From: Siphonodentalium dalli
Taxonomy: Eukaryota; Mollusca; Scaphopoda; Gadilida; Siphonodentaliidae
Direction of reading: 5' to 3'
Assembly: GCA_032622095.1 (NCBI GenBank)
Contig: CP136064.1
Coordinates: 273,197,614 to 273,261,613, forward strand
DNA: 64,000 nt
Part shown: positions 1-13,777 of the stretch, in pieces
Layout of the letters: each line of letters begins with the position of its first letter
Position numbering within the stretch: position 1 is the stretch's first letter
The notes under the pieces: generated by a model
Database searches by the model: none
What the model saw: the letters and a program-made list of their open reading frames with translations, nothing else
Told to the model about the DNA's origin: nothing
Made by a program: the position numbers and the translations under genes

Positions 1-1749
1 AGATGTTTTACTTTTATATGTACATACAATTGAGTTTTAACTAGATACATGGAGCTTTCTTCCTTCATGTCTTAACAGGGCATGCCCGATTCATATGTTT
101 TAGAGTGGTCGCAATTAGTATTACTCGTAAATGAAGGGTGGGCTTTTCAGCTATTATCGATTTTTTATTTACAGCCATACTTATACAGTTACTGTGAAAC
201 GTGAACACATCACGCGTGCGCAGTTTTTTCCGGATTAAATTTCACGAGCCAGATAACATGTTTGATTCTTTTCAAAGTATTTTCTGTCACTTTATGCATT
301 GGGGATTTAAGATTCATCAACAATATGATCGTAATAGAAGAACTAAGATGTAATTTTCAGTTACGAGTAATACTAATTTCGACCATTCTAACACATGATT
401 CGCAATGCCTACCGGGAAATCATATTGCCACCACGGGAACTTGGCTAATTCTACGGTAAATTAGCAAATTAACAGCAAACAATTGTGTTGACACTTGAAA
501 AATACAATTGGTATGACCGTTAATAGTTACGGTCTTGATACATCGGTCTGACAGTTACTGGTTACAGTCTGTCAGTTACTTAAACGGTTTTGTACCGAAG
601 AACATGCTACAGCCTGACCATATGTTTAACAGTCCAAGGTCAAGGTTGGCAGCGGTGTTGCAAGGTATGACACCGTTAAAAGGACGGGCATTTTGCTAAC
701 AATGTGTGCTCACTGCACTACCGGCGTCAATTGGTCGTGGCATTCTTGTCAATAGTTGTATGCACTAACACGACCGTATATCTCTCATTTATCGGAATTT
801 AGTTAAATCAAGTAATTCATTTGTGTATATTTTAAAACTGAGTTTTAAGTCAGTTAATGAACTCGCGACCGGATATGCTGCATTACAAAGTATGATAGCC
901 CCCCACCAATATTGTTCTGAATGTACAGCCAGACGTCTATGAACCCTGGTGGAAAAAACATCTTATCTGGAAATGAAAATCATACCATCTACGAAAATTG
1001 AGATAATCGTTTTATGAATGACAGGAAGAATCTACCAAAGACCCGATGTTGCAGAAGGGTGTAAGTAATTCTAGGCAATCGAATTTGTTTGCTAAAAGTG
1101 GGGTAGTTGTGAATATGCCAGAATTTAGCTAACCTATACACTGCAGGATGATTGCCTGTTGATTTCGAATACTGGTGCCTCGGGTGACGTTGTAATCGAC
1201 AGTTGACCCATCGACATCGGGACCTAGAACTAACATTACAGCGTATGGGAAATGATTTCGGTGTTTGTAACACATTTCAAGCGTCGCATTGTTATCTGTT
1301 GTTACTTGTTTGTTGTGTTTGTTATATTAAACGCAATAGTTTGAAAAGAAACATACTTGCAATACAATGCTAATTTATCCCTCTAAAGTTGTGCTAGTAA
1401 TTTAATAAATTTACTTCTCCTTGAATATGCCATTAAGGCTTAGCAAAAGACTGGGAATTTAGCTTTAGAACGTGTTGTCTGATAAACTGAGGTGGATATT
1501 TCTAGCAAAGCAAAAAATCGTTTTCAAAGTGGTCAGTTTTCTATCAATAGCTTTTGGGTAATTGGTAAATATGTTTCTATTTATGGTTGATGTAGTTTGT
1601 TCTCATATACCTATCATCAGTACAATGGTGACACAACAGTTAATTGACGTGAAACGACGAGAGAGTAACAACAATAGTTCGATATTTGAGACTGAAAGAT
1701 GAGATTAATTGGTCTGATATAGTTTGATTGACATGTAGTACAAGATAAA
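1..1749. other. AT-rich stretch, no gene recognised
   Basis: No convincing exon or mobile element. A minus-strand run at about 1130-1270 is open in one frame (segment VDGSTVDYNVTRGTSI), but its splice sites are weak and it has no recognisable domain. Confidence 0.4.
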
Positions 1750-2484
1750 GACAATAGTCAACTGTTCTGAGTAGCGGACGGTTTTCTTCACGAGTGCGGT
1801 GTAGAGAATTGAGGTTTATGGTGCGTTAACCGAGTGAAATAATCCTGGCATCTCACGAGAGAACACCGAACTGTTGTTTATATTTAATATACGAGTTTGT
1901 TACCGCCCAGACCACACTGAAACACATGGCTAGACATAACAAGTTCTTAAAGCTACAACATATATCCAGCATCTTCTGGTAAAATGACGCGCAATGATAC
2001 CGAATGGCGGACAAATATGACGTCATGACGTAGTGCTAAAAGTGGAATATCTTGAGAGTGGAATAACACGTTTTAGTACATTTTCACAAACTGTTTACGT
2101 CAACGTATAAATCATATGCCCAGTCCCAGAAGACCGAACGTGTTATCCTACTCTCAAGATTTTATCCTACTCTCAGAACTGCGTCATGGCGTAAATTTTT
2201 GCTTCATTCGGTATTCTTGTGCGTTATTTTAACAGAAATGGATGGTGATGTATCATTAGAACGTATCAGGATTAACGTATGTTTCATTGTGGTCTGGTCG
2301 TAACAAACTTGTATAGGAAATATAATAATCACAACATTCAACTGTTTTTGAGTCGGGTACAGGTTTTCTCCTCTCTTGAGATGCGAGGATTCTTTTCACT
2401 CGGCTAGCGCCGTGTACAAATAATAATCCGTTTCCTACTTGAGGAGAAAAAGCATAAGCTACTCAGAACTATTTACTATCGGTC
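1750..2484. repeat. Long imperfect inverted repeat (foldback element)
   Basis: The left arm (about 1750-2070) and right arm (about 2136-2484) are imperfect reverse complements. Outer blocks GTTCTGAGTAG / CTACTCAGAAC, middle blocks GAGTTTGTTAC / GTAACAAACTT and inner blocks AATAACACG / CGTGTTATC all match in order. There is no ORF. This is consistent with a foldback or MITE-type element; no target duplication was identified. Confidence 0.75.
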
Positions 2485-4589
2485 TTCGGTGAGTGAGATA
2501 CGATTTATATTTTGACGTAGACAGTTGATGAAAATATAATAGACATATGTCATATGTTAAGGGTTGATTTCCCTAAATTATGCCATGAAAAAATAATGAC
2601 CACATATTGAAATAGAGGACATGGAGAGGTCCCAAGCTCAGATATTGTATAAATCGGTATTATACAGTCATAGCTGCGACTAAAAAACATTAACGGTGTT
2701 TTTGGTGGAGAAAATGCTATTTGAAAAATTTTGATGACAATATCACAAATCCTTTAATTTTCATTATTTTGGCCAAATCATCCAGACGTATTGTCATCCC
2801 GACATCATAGATCAATTATACGTATTGTGGTATATTTACAAGGTGCTATTATCGTAGAAAAATGATTTTAATTTTCACATGCAAGTTGGAAGAAATCGTT
2901 ACTATGGCGACGCCATTTTGAATAAATCATGGTCATGTGACAACGAACGACTTTCAAAGAAAATTGGAGTCGGGTCGGAAAAAACATTGCAAATTTCCTG
3001 ACTTCCTTTAGTTCTAATTATTAATTATGTATGTCACTTTAATTGTGAGACATTTTCTTGTTCATTCATGGACATGTGAGGGAAGGAATGTGTTTCGGGA
3101 TCGCAATAATTGTGTTATCATGAGCGCCTTGACAGTTATTGATTTATGTCAACACGACACTCGACAGCAGACAGTGAATGTTTACAGTTTACACAGACAG
3201 CGATTTCACATGCGGATAGATTTGTCATATATACTTGTAGTCTCATTGAATTGTTCGTGCATTCGAATTAATATTCGATCGTAATAACCACTTATCATTC
3301 GTATCATTCGTTTTATATTTGTACTGTGTCACTATATTTGTGAAATAAGCGGTAACCACCGCCCTATGTTTCATCGAACATGCTAATTCGTGAAGTGGAA
3401 AGTGGGTGATTCGGCTTGTCAAACCATTGGATTTTGGATTTCAACTTCGTACTATCTTTCTGTTTGGATGGAAATTAATCATCTTTATACGAATTGAGGT
3501 GAGTTCAGTGTATTCTTAAACTGTAATAATTAGAATACTGCTTGGTTGCCATATATTGATTTGGGAGCGTTTTTGTTGTGTTCTAGCCATCGTCAGGTGG
3601 TGCTGATCGAAGCACACTTGACAATTCCACTCAGCTGACATTTTGGCCACGTGACCCATTCACCTGTCTGCGATGAGTGACCAAACTTGATTATATATGC
3701 TAATTAGTCTATATCCATTTCAAATGACCAATTTGAGTATATCAAAAGGTAATTGCCACGTTTTATCGATCTTTCTGATTGGCAACTTCGGCAGTTCAGG
3801 CCAGGCAAATTGTTATTTCGTGTACTAGTTTAGGAGGTAGTGCAGACCGTTTTTCTCTTAAATTCATATTACTTTATTAGTGTTATAAATTGATTATTTT
3901 AAAGCATTAACTATTAAAATTTGAGTAATTTAGTAATGTTTTTTTTTCCTGTTTAACAAATATTTTTTTCTCCAAATTCCAGTACATGTAGATTTTTTTT
4001 TCATATAAAAGTTCCATAAGATTGTATGTGCTAGCATCATTTAGACTGTGTGGTGTTGACAGGTGTAAAGGATGGCCCCGTACGCACGGGGAGGGAGAAA
4101 TTGTGAATTTAATTACCAGAGCTTGCACGATGGCCTCCATGCTAATAGGGATTTGTTAAAAGAGTAACAAATGGTATTGTATGTCATGAATAAACTTTCA
4201 AGGTAGAGTTGTCTGCACTCTTGAAACCAGTACCAGTATCAAAAGAATATTGTTTTTCATGCTAGTACTGGTCACATGTATGCTCATATTGTAGTATTGG
4301 TGCTTGTTCCAGCCATCACATGTACTTTACTCTTGCTGTGAATACATTATGACTTATTGTCTCATAATCTGATTGGGTATCTTGTTATGAAAGACTTAAT
4401 CTTGCATGTACCTGACAATATAATCATTCCTTATTTAATACACATGTCAGATCTGATCTGATCTGTCCATGTTTGATAAACAAATAACAACTGATGATAA
4501 TGGGGGGGGGGGTAATTAAAGTACAATTTAAATATGAGATGGAATCACATATATGTATGTTTTAAGCAGTCTGGCTTGTCAACATATTA
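2485..4589. other. Non-coding stretch, nothing recognised
   Basis: Unstructured AT-rich sequence with short ORFs of no recognisable family and no supported splice pair. Confidence 0.4.
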
Positions 4590-5590
4590 TAATTGTCCCC
4601 CGAAATTTTCGGAGGACTATTGTAATCAGTCCGTCCGGGCGTGCGTCCCGTGCGTCCGTCCGTCCATCCGTCTGGAGTTATAACTCCAGTAATGATCATC
4701 CGATTGTATTGAAACTTGGTATGTAGGTGTCTCAACCAAGAACACAGGTGCTCTGCAATTCCGGCTTTGATCCGATGTTATTTTAAGGAGTTATATCCCT
4801 TGTTTCAACTTTTTGTTACTTAGAAATTTTCTCTCGTTTATGGTTCTGGATGATGTCTCAAGTTTGGATCCTTTAATTGCAAATACTGTTTTAAGTGGAT
4901 CAGTCATATCAAGATACAGGTTCAGTTCGAATTTTAATTTGATCCGATGATTTTTCCTAGAGTTATGGACATTTTTCGACTTAGATAATCAATCTTTCTC
5001 CTTTTTTCTTTGGTTTCCGGGTGATAACTCAAGTTTGGACTGTTCAATTGAAAATTCGTTTTTTTTGTGAGTAATTGGTATCAAAATACATGTCAATTTC
5101 GCATTATAGTTTAATCCGATGATTTTTCTCAGAGTTATGGGATTTTCGTCTTAGAAAATTCAATTTTTCTTTTATTTTCTTTGGTTTCCGGATGATAACT
5201 CAAGTTTGGATTGTTTAATTTGAAATTCTGTTCATTTTGTGGGTCGTTCATATCAAAATACAGGTCAGTTTCGAATTTGAGTTTGATCCAATGATTTTTC
5301 CCCGAGTTATGTGCCTTTCGAAATTTGTTTTTTATAATTTCTGTATGAGGGTAACTGCATAGTGTAATCAACTCCTCCTACAGTTTTGATCGTAGATATT
5401 TGAAACTTCAGAGTATTGGTACCCACATATTGGAGATGTGCAACAAGTATATAGATGATCATGGCGGAAAACATATTTCTTTACGGAATTATTAATCCTT
5501 TCGACTTGGAACATTTCAACATTTTTTTAATTTCTTTAACAAAGCGGCGTCGACTTGCCATGTTTTCGAGGTACACTGTGGTCGGTTGAC
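4590..5590. repeat. Repeat element with 172-bp tandem units
   Basis: Begins near the short palindrome CCCGAAATTTTCGG and a GTCCGTCC-rich run. GAGTTAT recurs at 4788, 4960, 5132 and 5304, an exact 172-bp spacing, with GGTTTCCGGATGATAACTC-like text in each unit. There are three full diverged units plus a partial one near 4675. The style suggests a dispersed repeat family rather than a coding region. Confidence 0.75.
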
Positions 5591-6895
5591 CTTTTATTTC
5601 TCTTTAGAAGTGAATGAATGTTTAATTTCTAACAAGTCAAAAGTGGCAGAGATAAGGGTTTACTTAAACTCATAAACATATTCTCCGAAATCACTAAACC
5701 GTTGGATCACACAATGAGAGGTCCTAAAGTGAATAGGGACATAGTTATGTGATCTAAACCTACTCCTCCCCCACCCCAAATACTTTAACCCCTTCTTAAG
5801 ACAAATTATTTTAGCTTTTGAATACAAGTTGGGTACTGATATATGGATTCCTGTGGTCATACCTTTGACAAATTATCAGTTATAACTAATTGCTATCGCC
5901 AAGGTATGGGTTAAACATTTGCCGATCGTTAGAGTTATCCATCTTCATCCGCAATTTTGACTGAGAACGTCCGTTTGACGGCATGTTTCTTGGCCACAAA
6001 TAATTGAACATCTCCAGAAATAAAAAAAACTTCAAAAATCGATGTCTGATAACTCTGAGCTTTGAGCTGGTTTCTCAACTCGAAACAAAATTTGTTTTAC
6101 CCCCCCCCCCCCCCCCTCCCGCCCCTCCAAAGCCAAAGAAATTGTAATTTAGGAGTGTTAAATTTATAATGCATTCGATCTTTAATTTGTGAACTGGGCT
6201 TGGTTGGGTGACTACAATCTGACGGGTCGCTCCCGTCCTCGAGCTGCTTGTGCCATTTTAATGGCATTGATTTTTCAATATGCGAAGGGGTAAACTGCTC
6301 GAGACCCCATTGTAGATCATTCCATTCTAAGTTCCAGTTGTGACGAATCAAACGAATGGATTTTACCCTATTCTATACTTGAGGTACATTTCATGCATTA
6401 TATGACTCAAGTTGAAGCGTCCAATAGCTGATCTCGAACCAAACTAAGGAACTATGTGATCCTATATGTTATATTGTTTAATACTTTATACAATTTTATG
6501 GGTCAAACGAAAAAATATTTTGATAACAAAATGTGTTTCGCGGCTGATGGACCACACGCAACCCCTCGCCTGTACATTACATGTATGTACAACAAAAACA
6601 AATGCCCCCTTCGTTGCATTGAAGAAAATGATAATAATGGCAATTAGTCGCAATGGAAACTTGTTTCAGTCAAGGGGTTGATTTAAGGAATTAAGGTGTT
6701 CTTACATAAATTGTATTTATCAATATGTGTGCTGAAACATTCAGAAATACATTTATATAGCTGAAAACTCTCTGCACCGCACACCAAATCGTAGATTGAA
6801 CTTGACGCCTGTTGTAACCACAAGAATGGCACAAATGTACAGTCCTGATTCTGATACTATAATAATTAAAATATAATAAGAACAAATGGCCCTAT
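5591..6895. other. Non-coding stretch with poly-C run
   Basis: Holds a pure C run of about 17 bases at 6100. No supported gene; the short ORFs have no recognisable features. Confidence 0.4.
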
Positions 6896-7340
6896 TTAAA
6901 GACCCATAATCCGAATTAACGTTCGCAAATTACTATTTACTTTGCTTCAGAGTTAAAGAATATTTTAGTCGAGTCGAGCAACCGACCCATCGATGCTCAG
7001 AGTGATCAGATATCAATTTTTGAAATCTAATATTTTCACCACCCATAATTTTCAGTGGCCCATTAAATAGTCGACGAGAAGACGGTATCAGACCAAATTG
7101 CAGATGGAGATGGATAACTCAAAAATCAAGTGGCTTTTGTGTCAGATATTTGACAACATTTCGTTTAACAACATGTTGATAAATAACAGGTTTTGAGCAA
7201 TTTTATACTATAGTTGACTGTGATCAGCATATTTATGGTCAATTAATCGATTCTGATAACTGAAGCGCCATTTCAAAAAATGTTGCTGTTGTTGGAATCT
7301 GACGATATGGGGACATTAGAATCGGATTGGGTACCTTTAA
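6896..7340. mobile_element. TTAA-ended MITE, copy 1
   Basis: 445 bp bounded by TTAAAGACCCATAATCCGA on the left and, read on the opposite strand, TTAAAGGTACCCAATCCGA on the right, i.e. roughly 18-bp terminal inverted repeats starting with TTAA. The interior (ACCAAATTGCAGATG, CGATTCTGATAACTGAAGC, GTTGGAATCTGA) recurs in copy 2 about 1.07 kb away. No coding capacity. Confidence 0.72.
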
Positions 7341-7964
7341 AGCATAATTATAGTTGTATTGTCACCTTTATTAGGAGGTTTTCAAATGTATCATAAGAGT
7401 GCAATGAACCTAATTTTTTTTTAAATAATTGGACACCCAGGCATTTTAGTCAATAGGATTGTGTCAGTGTCGATCTTGGACCCAGATATTCCAATAACTT
7501 GACTCAAGCTTTGCAACTCCATGCTGGAAATTTCTTACCTAGCAACCACTTTTTGCAACTATACTTTGTTTAGTGATATGACTAACTTCCAGTTTAGGAA
7601 CTTGGGTTAGTCATGATTAGTCTGAGAGTTAATCATAATGACTATGATATTGTTATCAATAACGACTAAGAGTAACTTAGTCGAAATTACTAGGACTAAG
7701 TCCGAGTAAGTCATAATGATTAACTACTGTTAGTGATCGAGAAGGTGAAATGGTAATTTGGTGGAACTTTTATGCAAATAATTCCAATACCGAAGCAGAT
7801 GATATACTAGTATCCAAAAACAGAGACCAATTGAAAGGCCAATCGTTCAATCAATTATCCAAAACATGGATGCAATCAAGGTATACGTTCAGATGTATAT
7901 CAATAGTTTGCGAAATATGTCTGTTTAGTTGCTTCATTTTAGAGATTGCTGTTGATGTTAACAG

Positions 7965-8366
7965 TTAAAGATGCATAATCCGAATTAACGCTCACAAATT
8001 AATATATCTTTGGCTGGGGGGCGGGGTTTACAAATATTCGAGTCGATGAACCCAGTTCAACCCACCCATCAAAGCTCAGAGTAATCAGATACAGATTGTT
8101 TTTAAATCTCGAGATATGTAATTTGGACGGCCTGGCAAAAATTCATCAAGGCGGCGGTCTTGGACCAAATTGCAGATGAAGATGTTGATAAATAATTAAG
8201 TTAAATAACACGTTTTGGGCAATGTTATATTATATTTGACTGTGGTTAGCATTATTTTTGGGCAATTCATCGATTCTGATAACTGAAGCTGCATTTCAAA
8301 TAATGTTGTTCTTGTTGTTGGAATCTGATGATATGGGGAACATCGAATCAGATTAAGTACCTTTAA
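7965..8366. mobile_element. TTAA-ended MITE, copy 2
   Basis: 402 bp, same orientation as copy 1 at 6896. It starts TTAAAGATGCATAATCCGA and ends AAGTACCTTTAA. It carries diverged but colinear interior blocks, with an extra G-rich patch near 8020 and a shortened middle. The divergence suggests old insertions or an old duplication. Confidence 0.72.
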
Positions 8367-11300
8367 TATATGAAATGTCAACCTTTTATCCAATATTTGT
8401 GTTGCGATTGGTGTGGGGTGAATTTTTGATATATTTGCTATTATCTCCCCACATGATTTTGTTTTTTCAGTTACACTTATTGTTCGGGTAACGTAATCAC
8501 TATATGACTAAGGCCTATTATTAGTCATATTAATTATATTCATGTGTTGTTTTATCACAATAGCGTTTGTACGCATTGACCAGATGTTCTAAAAATAATT
8601 AATTCCACAGCGAGTCGCCGGAGTTTCGAAAAAACATTGCCACGTGGTGTGCTACTCAGTGTACGAATGTGTGTGGATGTGCCTAATGAAGGATGATTTA
8701 TTACATTTTATTTGACAAAAATATACATGTTCGGTATACACTATTAAATACAGTAGTATTACAGTGGTTTGTCAAAAAGAAATGTGCAATTAATCAAAGC
8801 CGGATTTTGTCATGGCCATAGATAAATAAATAAATAAATAAATGGTGTCATGGATATACAATACTACTGTAAATGACTTTTTTCTTGAGTGTAAATTTTC
8901 TTGGACTATTGGTCAACATAGAAATGCCGATGTATATGCTTCCTGATGTTGTAAAGTACACCATTCGTAGTTGAATAATATTCCGTAATAAAGCCGTTAA
9001 ACCGATAAAAACGCTGCCACTGAGCCAATTTTTGTGTGACGACATTGCTGCAAACAAGCTTCCACGTGTGTACATGGTCACTCCAGGCTAATTATCGCCC
9101 CCAGTAAAGGGGATAATTGTTGCGCCTTCTGATGGGTAGGTACATATCAAACAGGTAACAAAAAAGTTAAATTAGTAAAAGCAGACAGTATATGCAACAT
9201 ATATATGAGATTAAATGCAGTTTATGTTGAAATCCCCCATACCACCAGTGTCGACGTGACAAACTTTATTTCTGGCCGTGAATAATTTGAAATTCAATAT
9301 TAATTTTCACAGCGACATGTTTTTGTTGTTTTGCCCATGATAGTAACAAATTGTCCGTATAATCACCACCAATGAGTGTCATAAAAATATTTGATGTCGC
9401 AACAGTATAAAACGTACATGTATATACAGGATACACAATATAATTATGCAACCAGGGTACTAAATGTGATGTCCAGTAAACATCCTGAAGAAAAATGGAT
9501 CCCTTTCAAAATATTTAGTGAGGTCCGTTGATACTCTAAAACGGAACAAATAAAGAGCGTGTGTTGTTGTCATTCCGAGTTACCAAATATGTTGTCACAC
9601 CATTTATAATTCGTTATCTATTTTTGAACAATTTTCCTTCAAAAGAATATATTTGTTAACTTCAGAAATGTCAACATGCATGCCTCGGGTTCGGGAACAT
9701 CATTATGCTAATGTTATCGTCAAATCGTTGCTAATGCAGTTGCGCGAGGTGCAAGACCCGGTGTACATGTATATCGTATACAGGCTATAGCTTTGTATAT
9801 TGATTGCCTCATACTTTCAGCGATCTCATGCTGTTTTATATAATAAAATAGCGTATTTGGAACGAGGCATTCAGTCACAAATAAACAAAAAATAAACAAA
9901 ACGGGGCAATTTAGAATAGAAATTTAGAGTTTGTTCATGACAGCTCATATATGAAATTATTAAAGACCGTTTTAAAATCCATATATGGTATATACTAATT
10001 ATTATGTATCCATGCACCTGAAAATGGGTTAATATCACCATTCGACATGAACATGGGACATTTAAACAGATAAGTTTCATTTTCGTCGCACACGCTGACA
10101 AAGTCCTGGTGTGAATAAGGAATTAATTGTCGGTGGTATCGGCTGTCTGTGTGGGGGGGGGGGTAATTAATCCCAACACACTATAATTCTTTCGATATTC
10201 CGAGAGGACTATGTTTTCTCTATATTCTTTGAAAAATATTGGTAAACACAATTCCAAAATAACATTTTTATGGGGCATTTTCTAACACCGCAAAACTTTC
10301 GGAAGTTGGCGAAGTTTTATGAATTTCCCGACTAGTTTGTCGCATACAATAAACAAAATTACAATGGGCAACTGAAAATGTTTTTTAACATTCTGGAAGA
10401 ATTAAATGTCCCTGATATATGCTTGAAATTTCACGTAAAAACTATGAAAGATAACAAAGTTATAATTAGTTTTAATGACCCACTCTAAATTTTACATACA
10501 TAGTAAATGCATGCGTTTTCCAGCACGTGGTAAAGTTTGACCGAAAATCTATTTTTAGCATATGATATCATTATTCGTGACGTACCCATGAGCTCAATGC
10601 GTACAAGCGCTACTCCTCATGAATCGAATTTAGTGTCGAACAGGCCATTACGCTTATAAACAAAAACGAATTAATATGACTATAGGTAACTTTTAAAGTG
10701 ATTTTGACAAATTCGCATATGCCTCTGAAACACTATTTTAAAGCGTCTACCATTATATAATATATTCAACGATGCAAGAACTCAGTGATATTGCGAATTT
10801 GCGATAGTGGAGGGTTCTAGTCCCAACCCTAGCCAACAACGAACAACGCCCGGCGCAGATTGTTACCAATGTTAACTGGCCGACGTCCTAATACAATATT
10901 GATGAATTATTTACTCAATGACGACAACGTAACACATCTCCGCAAGTTGTGCCAATTTATAAAGCTTGTAAATCGAGAAATGACCAAATAACTCAGCTAG
11001 ACAATAGCTCGAACAAGCAATATCATAGTTTGTGCAAGAAGAGTACCGATATACGCATACACAAAGTTATTAATATATAATTATAAATATGTATATGTAA
11101 GCATATACAATAAATCTATTTAGTTGTATATGCTTATATATATTCGCAATATGCATATACATGTTACAGTGTTATACATATATATTTACATACTAAGTGT
11201 GATTATCACTAAATCCAGCATTTCGATTGGTCGCCGCCCACGTGACTAGTTGCAATTATTTATCGGTGAACGCGCAACAGCTCATAACTGCAACCCCATA

Positions 11301-11510
11301 ATTACATCGACGCGTCACCGATGCCGGAAAGAAAAACGCGTAATGTTTTGGGCGCATTTGGACTCACGCAGGATTGACTTAATAAATCATCAGGCTTCAA
11401 TATAAAGAAATTGTTCCTCTTAAATTTTGCCAATGGTGCTATGGGATATTTTGGACTGGTTCGATTTAAATACATTTACAAAAGTGGCTTTTTCGCTAAA
11501 TGTATATAAA
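8367..11510. other. Non-coding stretch with microsatellite and poly-G
   Basis: Contains an (AAAT)n microsatellite at 8822-8843 and a poly-G run near 10151 followed by TAATTAA, the same junction seen near 4501. AT-rich inverted text lies at 11080-11165. No gene is supported. Confidence 0.4.
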
Positions 11511-11677
11511 TATAAGGATTAACTGTCATGTGGTCTGTTTTTATGGAGATGTAACCGTGAGGTAAGTGGTCATAACTTGTATGTAAAAAAAAACCTTCGG
11601 GTTTTACACAAGTTATGACAACTTACCTCACGGTTACATCTCCATAAAAACAGTCCACATGACAGTTAATCCTTATA
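11511..11677. repeat. Near-perfect hairpin capped by a UUCG tetraloop
   Basis: The arm TATAAGGATTAACTGTCATG... and its reverse complement ...CATGACAGTTAATCCTTATA pair over about 75 bases with few mismatches. The centre is AAAACC-TTCG-GGTTTT (loop 11596-11599). If transcribed it would form a very stable hairpin. There is no ORF. Confidence 0.85.
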
Positions 11678-11699
11678 TGGAGCGACGAAGGTTATGTAA

Positions 11700-11831
11700 T
11701 GTAATCCTGGTATACAACATTTGTCACCCGGAAGTTCACATGCCTATGTACATATTGTATATATTTAACTGTTATTATCTCCATACCTATATGTATGTAT
11801 AGGGTTATGAGAAATAAACTGATTGATTGGA
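11700..11831 (+). mobile_element. Possible retroposon 3' end
   Basis: Ends GAGAAATAAACTGATTGATTGG: an AATAAA-like signal followed by a short simple repeat, as in the 3' tails of non-LTR elements and SINEs. No coding part is seen. Confidence 0.3.
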
Positions 11832-13657
11832 TGTACACGCGATTTTACGGAGCTAAAAGTGAATTAAAACTTCTCTCTATGTGTGAATAGAAGAGAATAT
11901 CTTAAATGGGGACAAGCAATTATCCAGAAAATGAATCCAATTTCTTAACGTGGTTCATTCTGATTGGCCAACTATGAGACAAATGTCAATGTCCAGATGT
12001 CCGGTGATTAAGAATGCCACACATCAGGACAAACTCAATCTACACAATTTCATCAGTCATTGTCCCCAGTTAGAATACTATTACCATGCACTTGCTATAG
12101 AACAATGAGTCAAGGATGATCAATCGGTTTACAACTGAAATACAGTCTCCTTTTGGACAATTTAATAAGGAGAGATAATGGTTCCTGGAGTTACAAATGA
12201 TATGATTCACTTTCAACCCTAGTACATGCATGGCAGTGGCCATCATGGTCTTATTCTTTCTTAGTATTTTTGCTAGTCGATATTCAAACCAATCAGCATG
12301 TGCCAGTAGTCATATACATGGCTACATAAAACATAAACCCAGTTTTGATGACAAAATGTGACATCTGCATGTCAACAGTATAACATTGTTGCAATATGTT
12401 TGCAAATATGGTCTTGCCCTCTGATACGTTTACAGCAGTCACTGATTACCAACACCATTCTATTTTTCATATTATTGTGGACCATATTGTGGACATACGC
12501 AGTCAAACACTGACATACTGCCCTGTCCATTAGGGTGCCACTTGGAGTTCATCGGCTTGAACACTGAATGTGCACATTCACAATTAGAATTGTGAGGTGA
12601 ATGTTATAGGCCTTCAGAAGATGAAATCCATATGCATAAAGCATTTCTTTTATATTCACCCATGATTTGTGTTGTATTAATATGTTGGAATATGCTAAAT
12701 AGTAATTTCTAAAACGAACCAGGCTGACATAATTTTTTTCATATTATTTTTGGTTTATTTAATTTTTTGAGGGTAATTCCCAAAATGTTGGCCTGGAAAA
12801 AATAAAAACAATCCACACATGTAGCGGAACATATTTTGTCAACCCTGTGTCAGCAAATTTGTTCAAGACCCTCTGATTAACCCTGTAAAATTATGTTTCC
12901 TCTATATATGAACCATTGAAATTTTAACTTGATAAAATAATGTTTTTCATCATGTTGGTGCGCTTTCTATTACACTTGTAAAGTAGTGCTTGTTCTATAT
13001 AAGAAAGAATAGTATTGCCGACTAATACGAAATGTTAACTCGCAAACTATGGTATTCTATCTGGGAAATACGTATTTTATTACCCATGTAGGCTGATGTT
13101 TTCTCTATATTTAGAATTGTTTTGCAAAATACAGTTTTCTATCTATCTGGTGGATACGCTTTATTGTTATTTTATGTTAATTTTGTGTGTCGGGAGCGAG
13201 ACATTCTGTAAGATGAAGAAATTATGTCTCAATCCCTTTACTATGTTTATCATACAATAAATTATGAGTAAAATGCTGTGTTCGCACTGGACCGATAAAT
13301 ATTGTGGCCAAAAGTTTGGCCAAATGAAAATTTGATTGGTCAAATTAAAAAAATATTTCGGCCAAATTAAAAAATACTTAATTAAATCCTCATTTCTAGG
13401 CGGTTCACAATTGATGACTAAACTTTATTTGTTACTCAGAATAAACACACAATTAAAACAATACAAAAACAACTTACTATGCGAACATATAGGTATGCGT
13501 TATGTCGCTAACTTACAAAGTAATGAGCTGTGTTAGTTATCATCGCTATTTTCGCCGAGATAAAACAAATGTTGCTTATTGTCGTGAGGTGATGGCTGTT
13601 GAATATCTATTATATTTTTACTGTACTGATATGTCTCCATTCGACTAGGGTTCCTAC
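11832..13657. other. Non-coding stretch, nothing recognised
   Basis: Downstream flank or intron of the M12B gene on its strand. No cysteine-rich exon with supported splice sites was found. Confidence 0.4.
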
Positions 13658-13777
13658 CTTGTGGTCTGCACAGAGGGTCCCATCTGCTGGATTGATCCAC
13701 GTACACTCATCCGTTCGTCCTGTCATCTTGCAGTGCAGTACATTGCATAGTTGTTCTGTGTCTCGATTGTAGAAAGC
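13658..13777 (-). CDS. M12B metalloprotease homologue, cysteine-rich exon (last one found)
   Basis: 120 bp, exactly 40 codons, between acceptor TATGTTAAACAG and donor CACAAG|GTAGGAAC. The peptide has QLCNVLHCKMTG, then DECTWINPADGTLCADHK: the C..L.C.....C.....P..DGT.C motif of ADAMTS disintegrin/cysteine-rich regions. Exons for the rest (K.C..G.CV, thrombospondin repeats if any) should follow at lower coordinates, but none was recognised between 1 and 13657. They may lie outside the window, or the gene may end soon after. Confidence 0.88.

Noticed and set aside
10018-10094. Possible minus-strand exon with VCDENETYLFKCP and MSNGDINPFS
   Set aside because: Faintly reminiscent of an M12B Met-turn segment with AG/GT borders, but phase does not follow the 13658 exon, the donor (GTGCAT) is weak and no neighbouring exon supports it.
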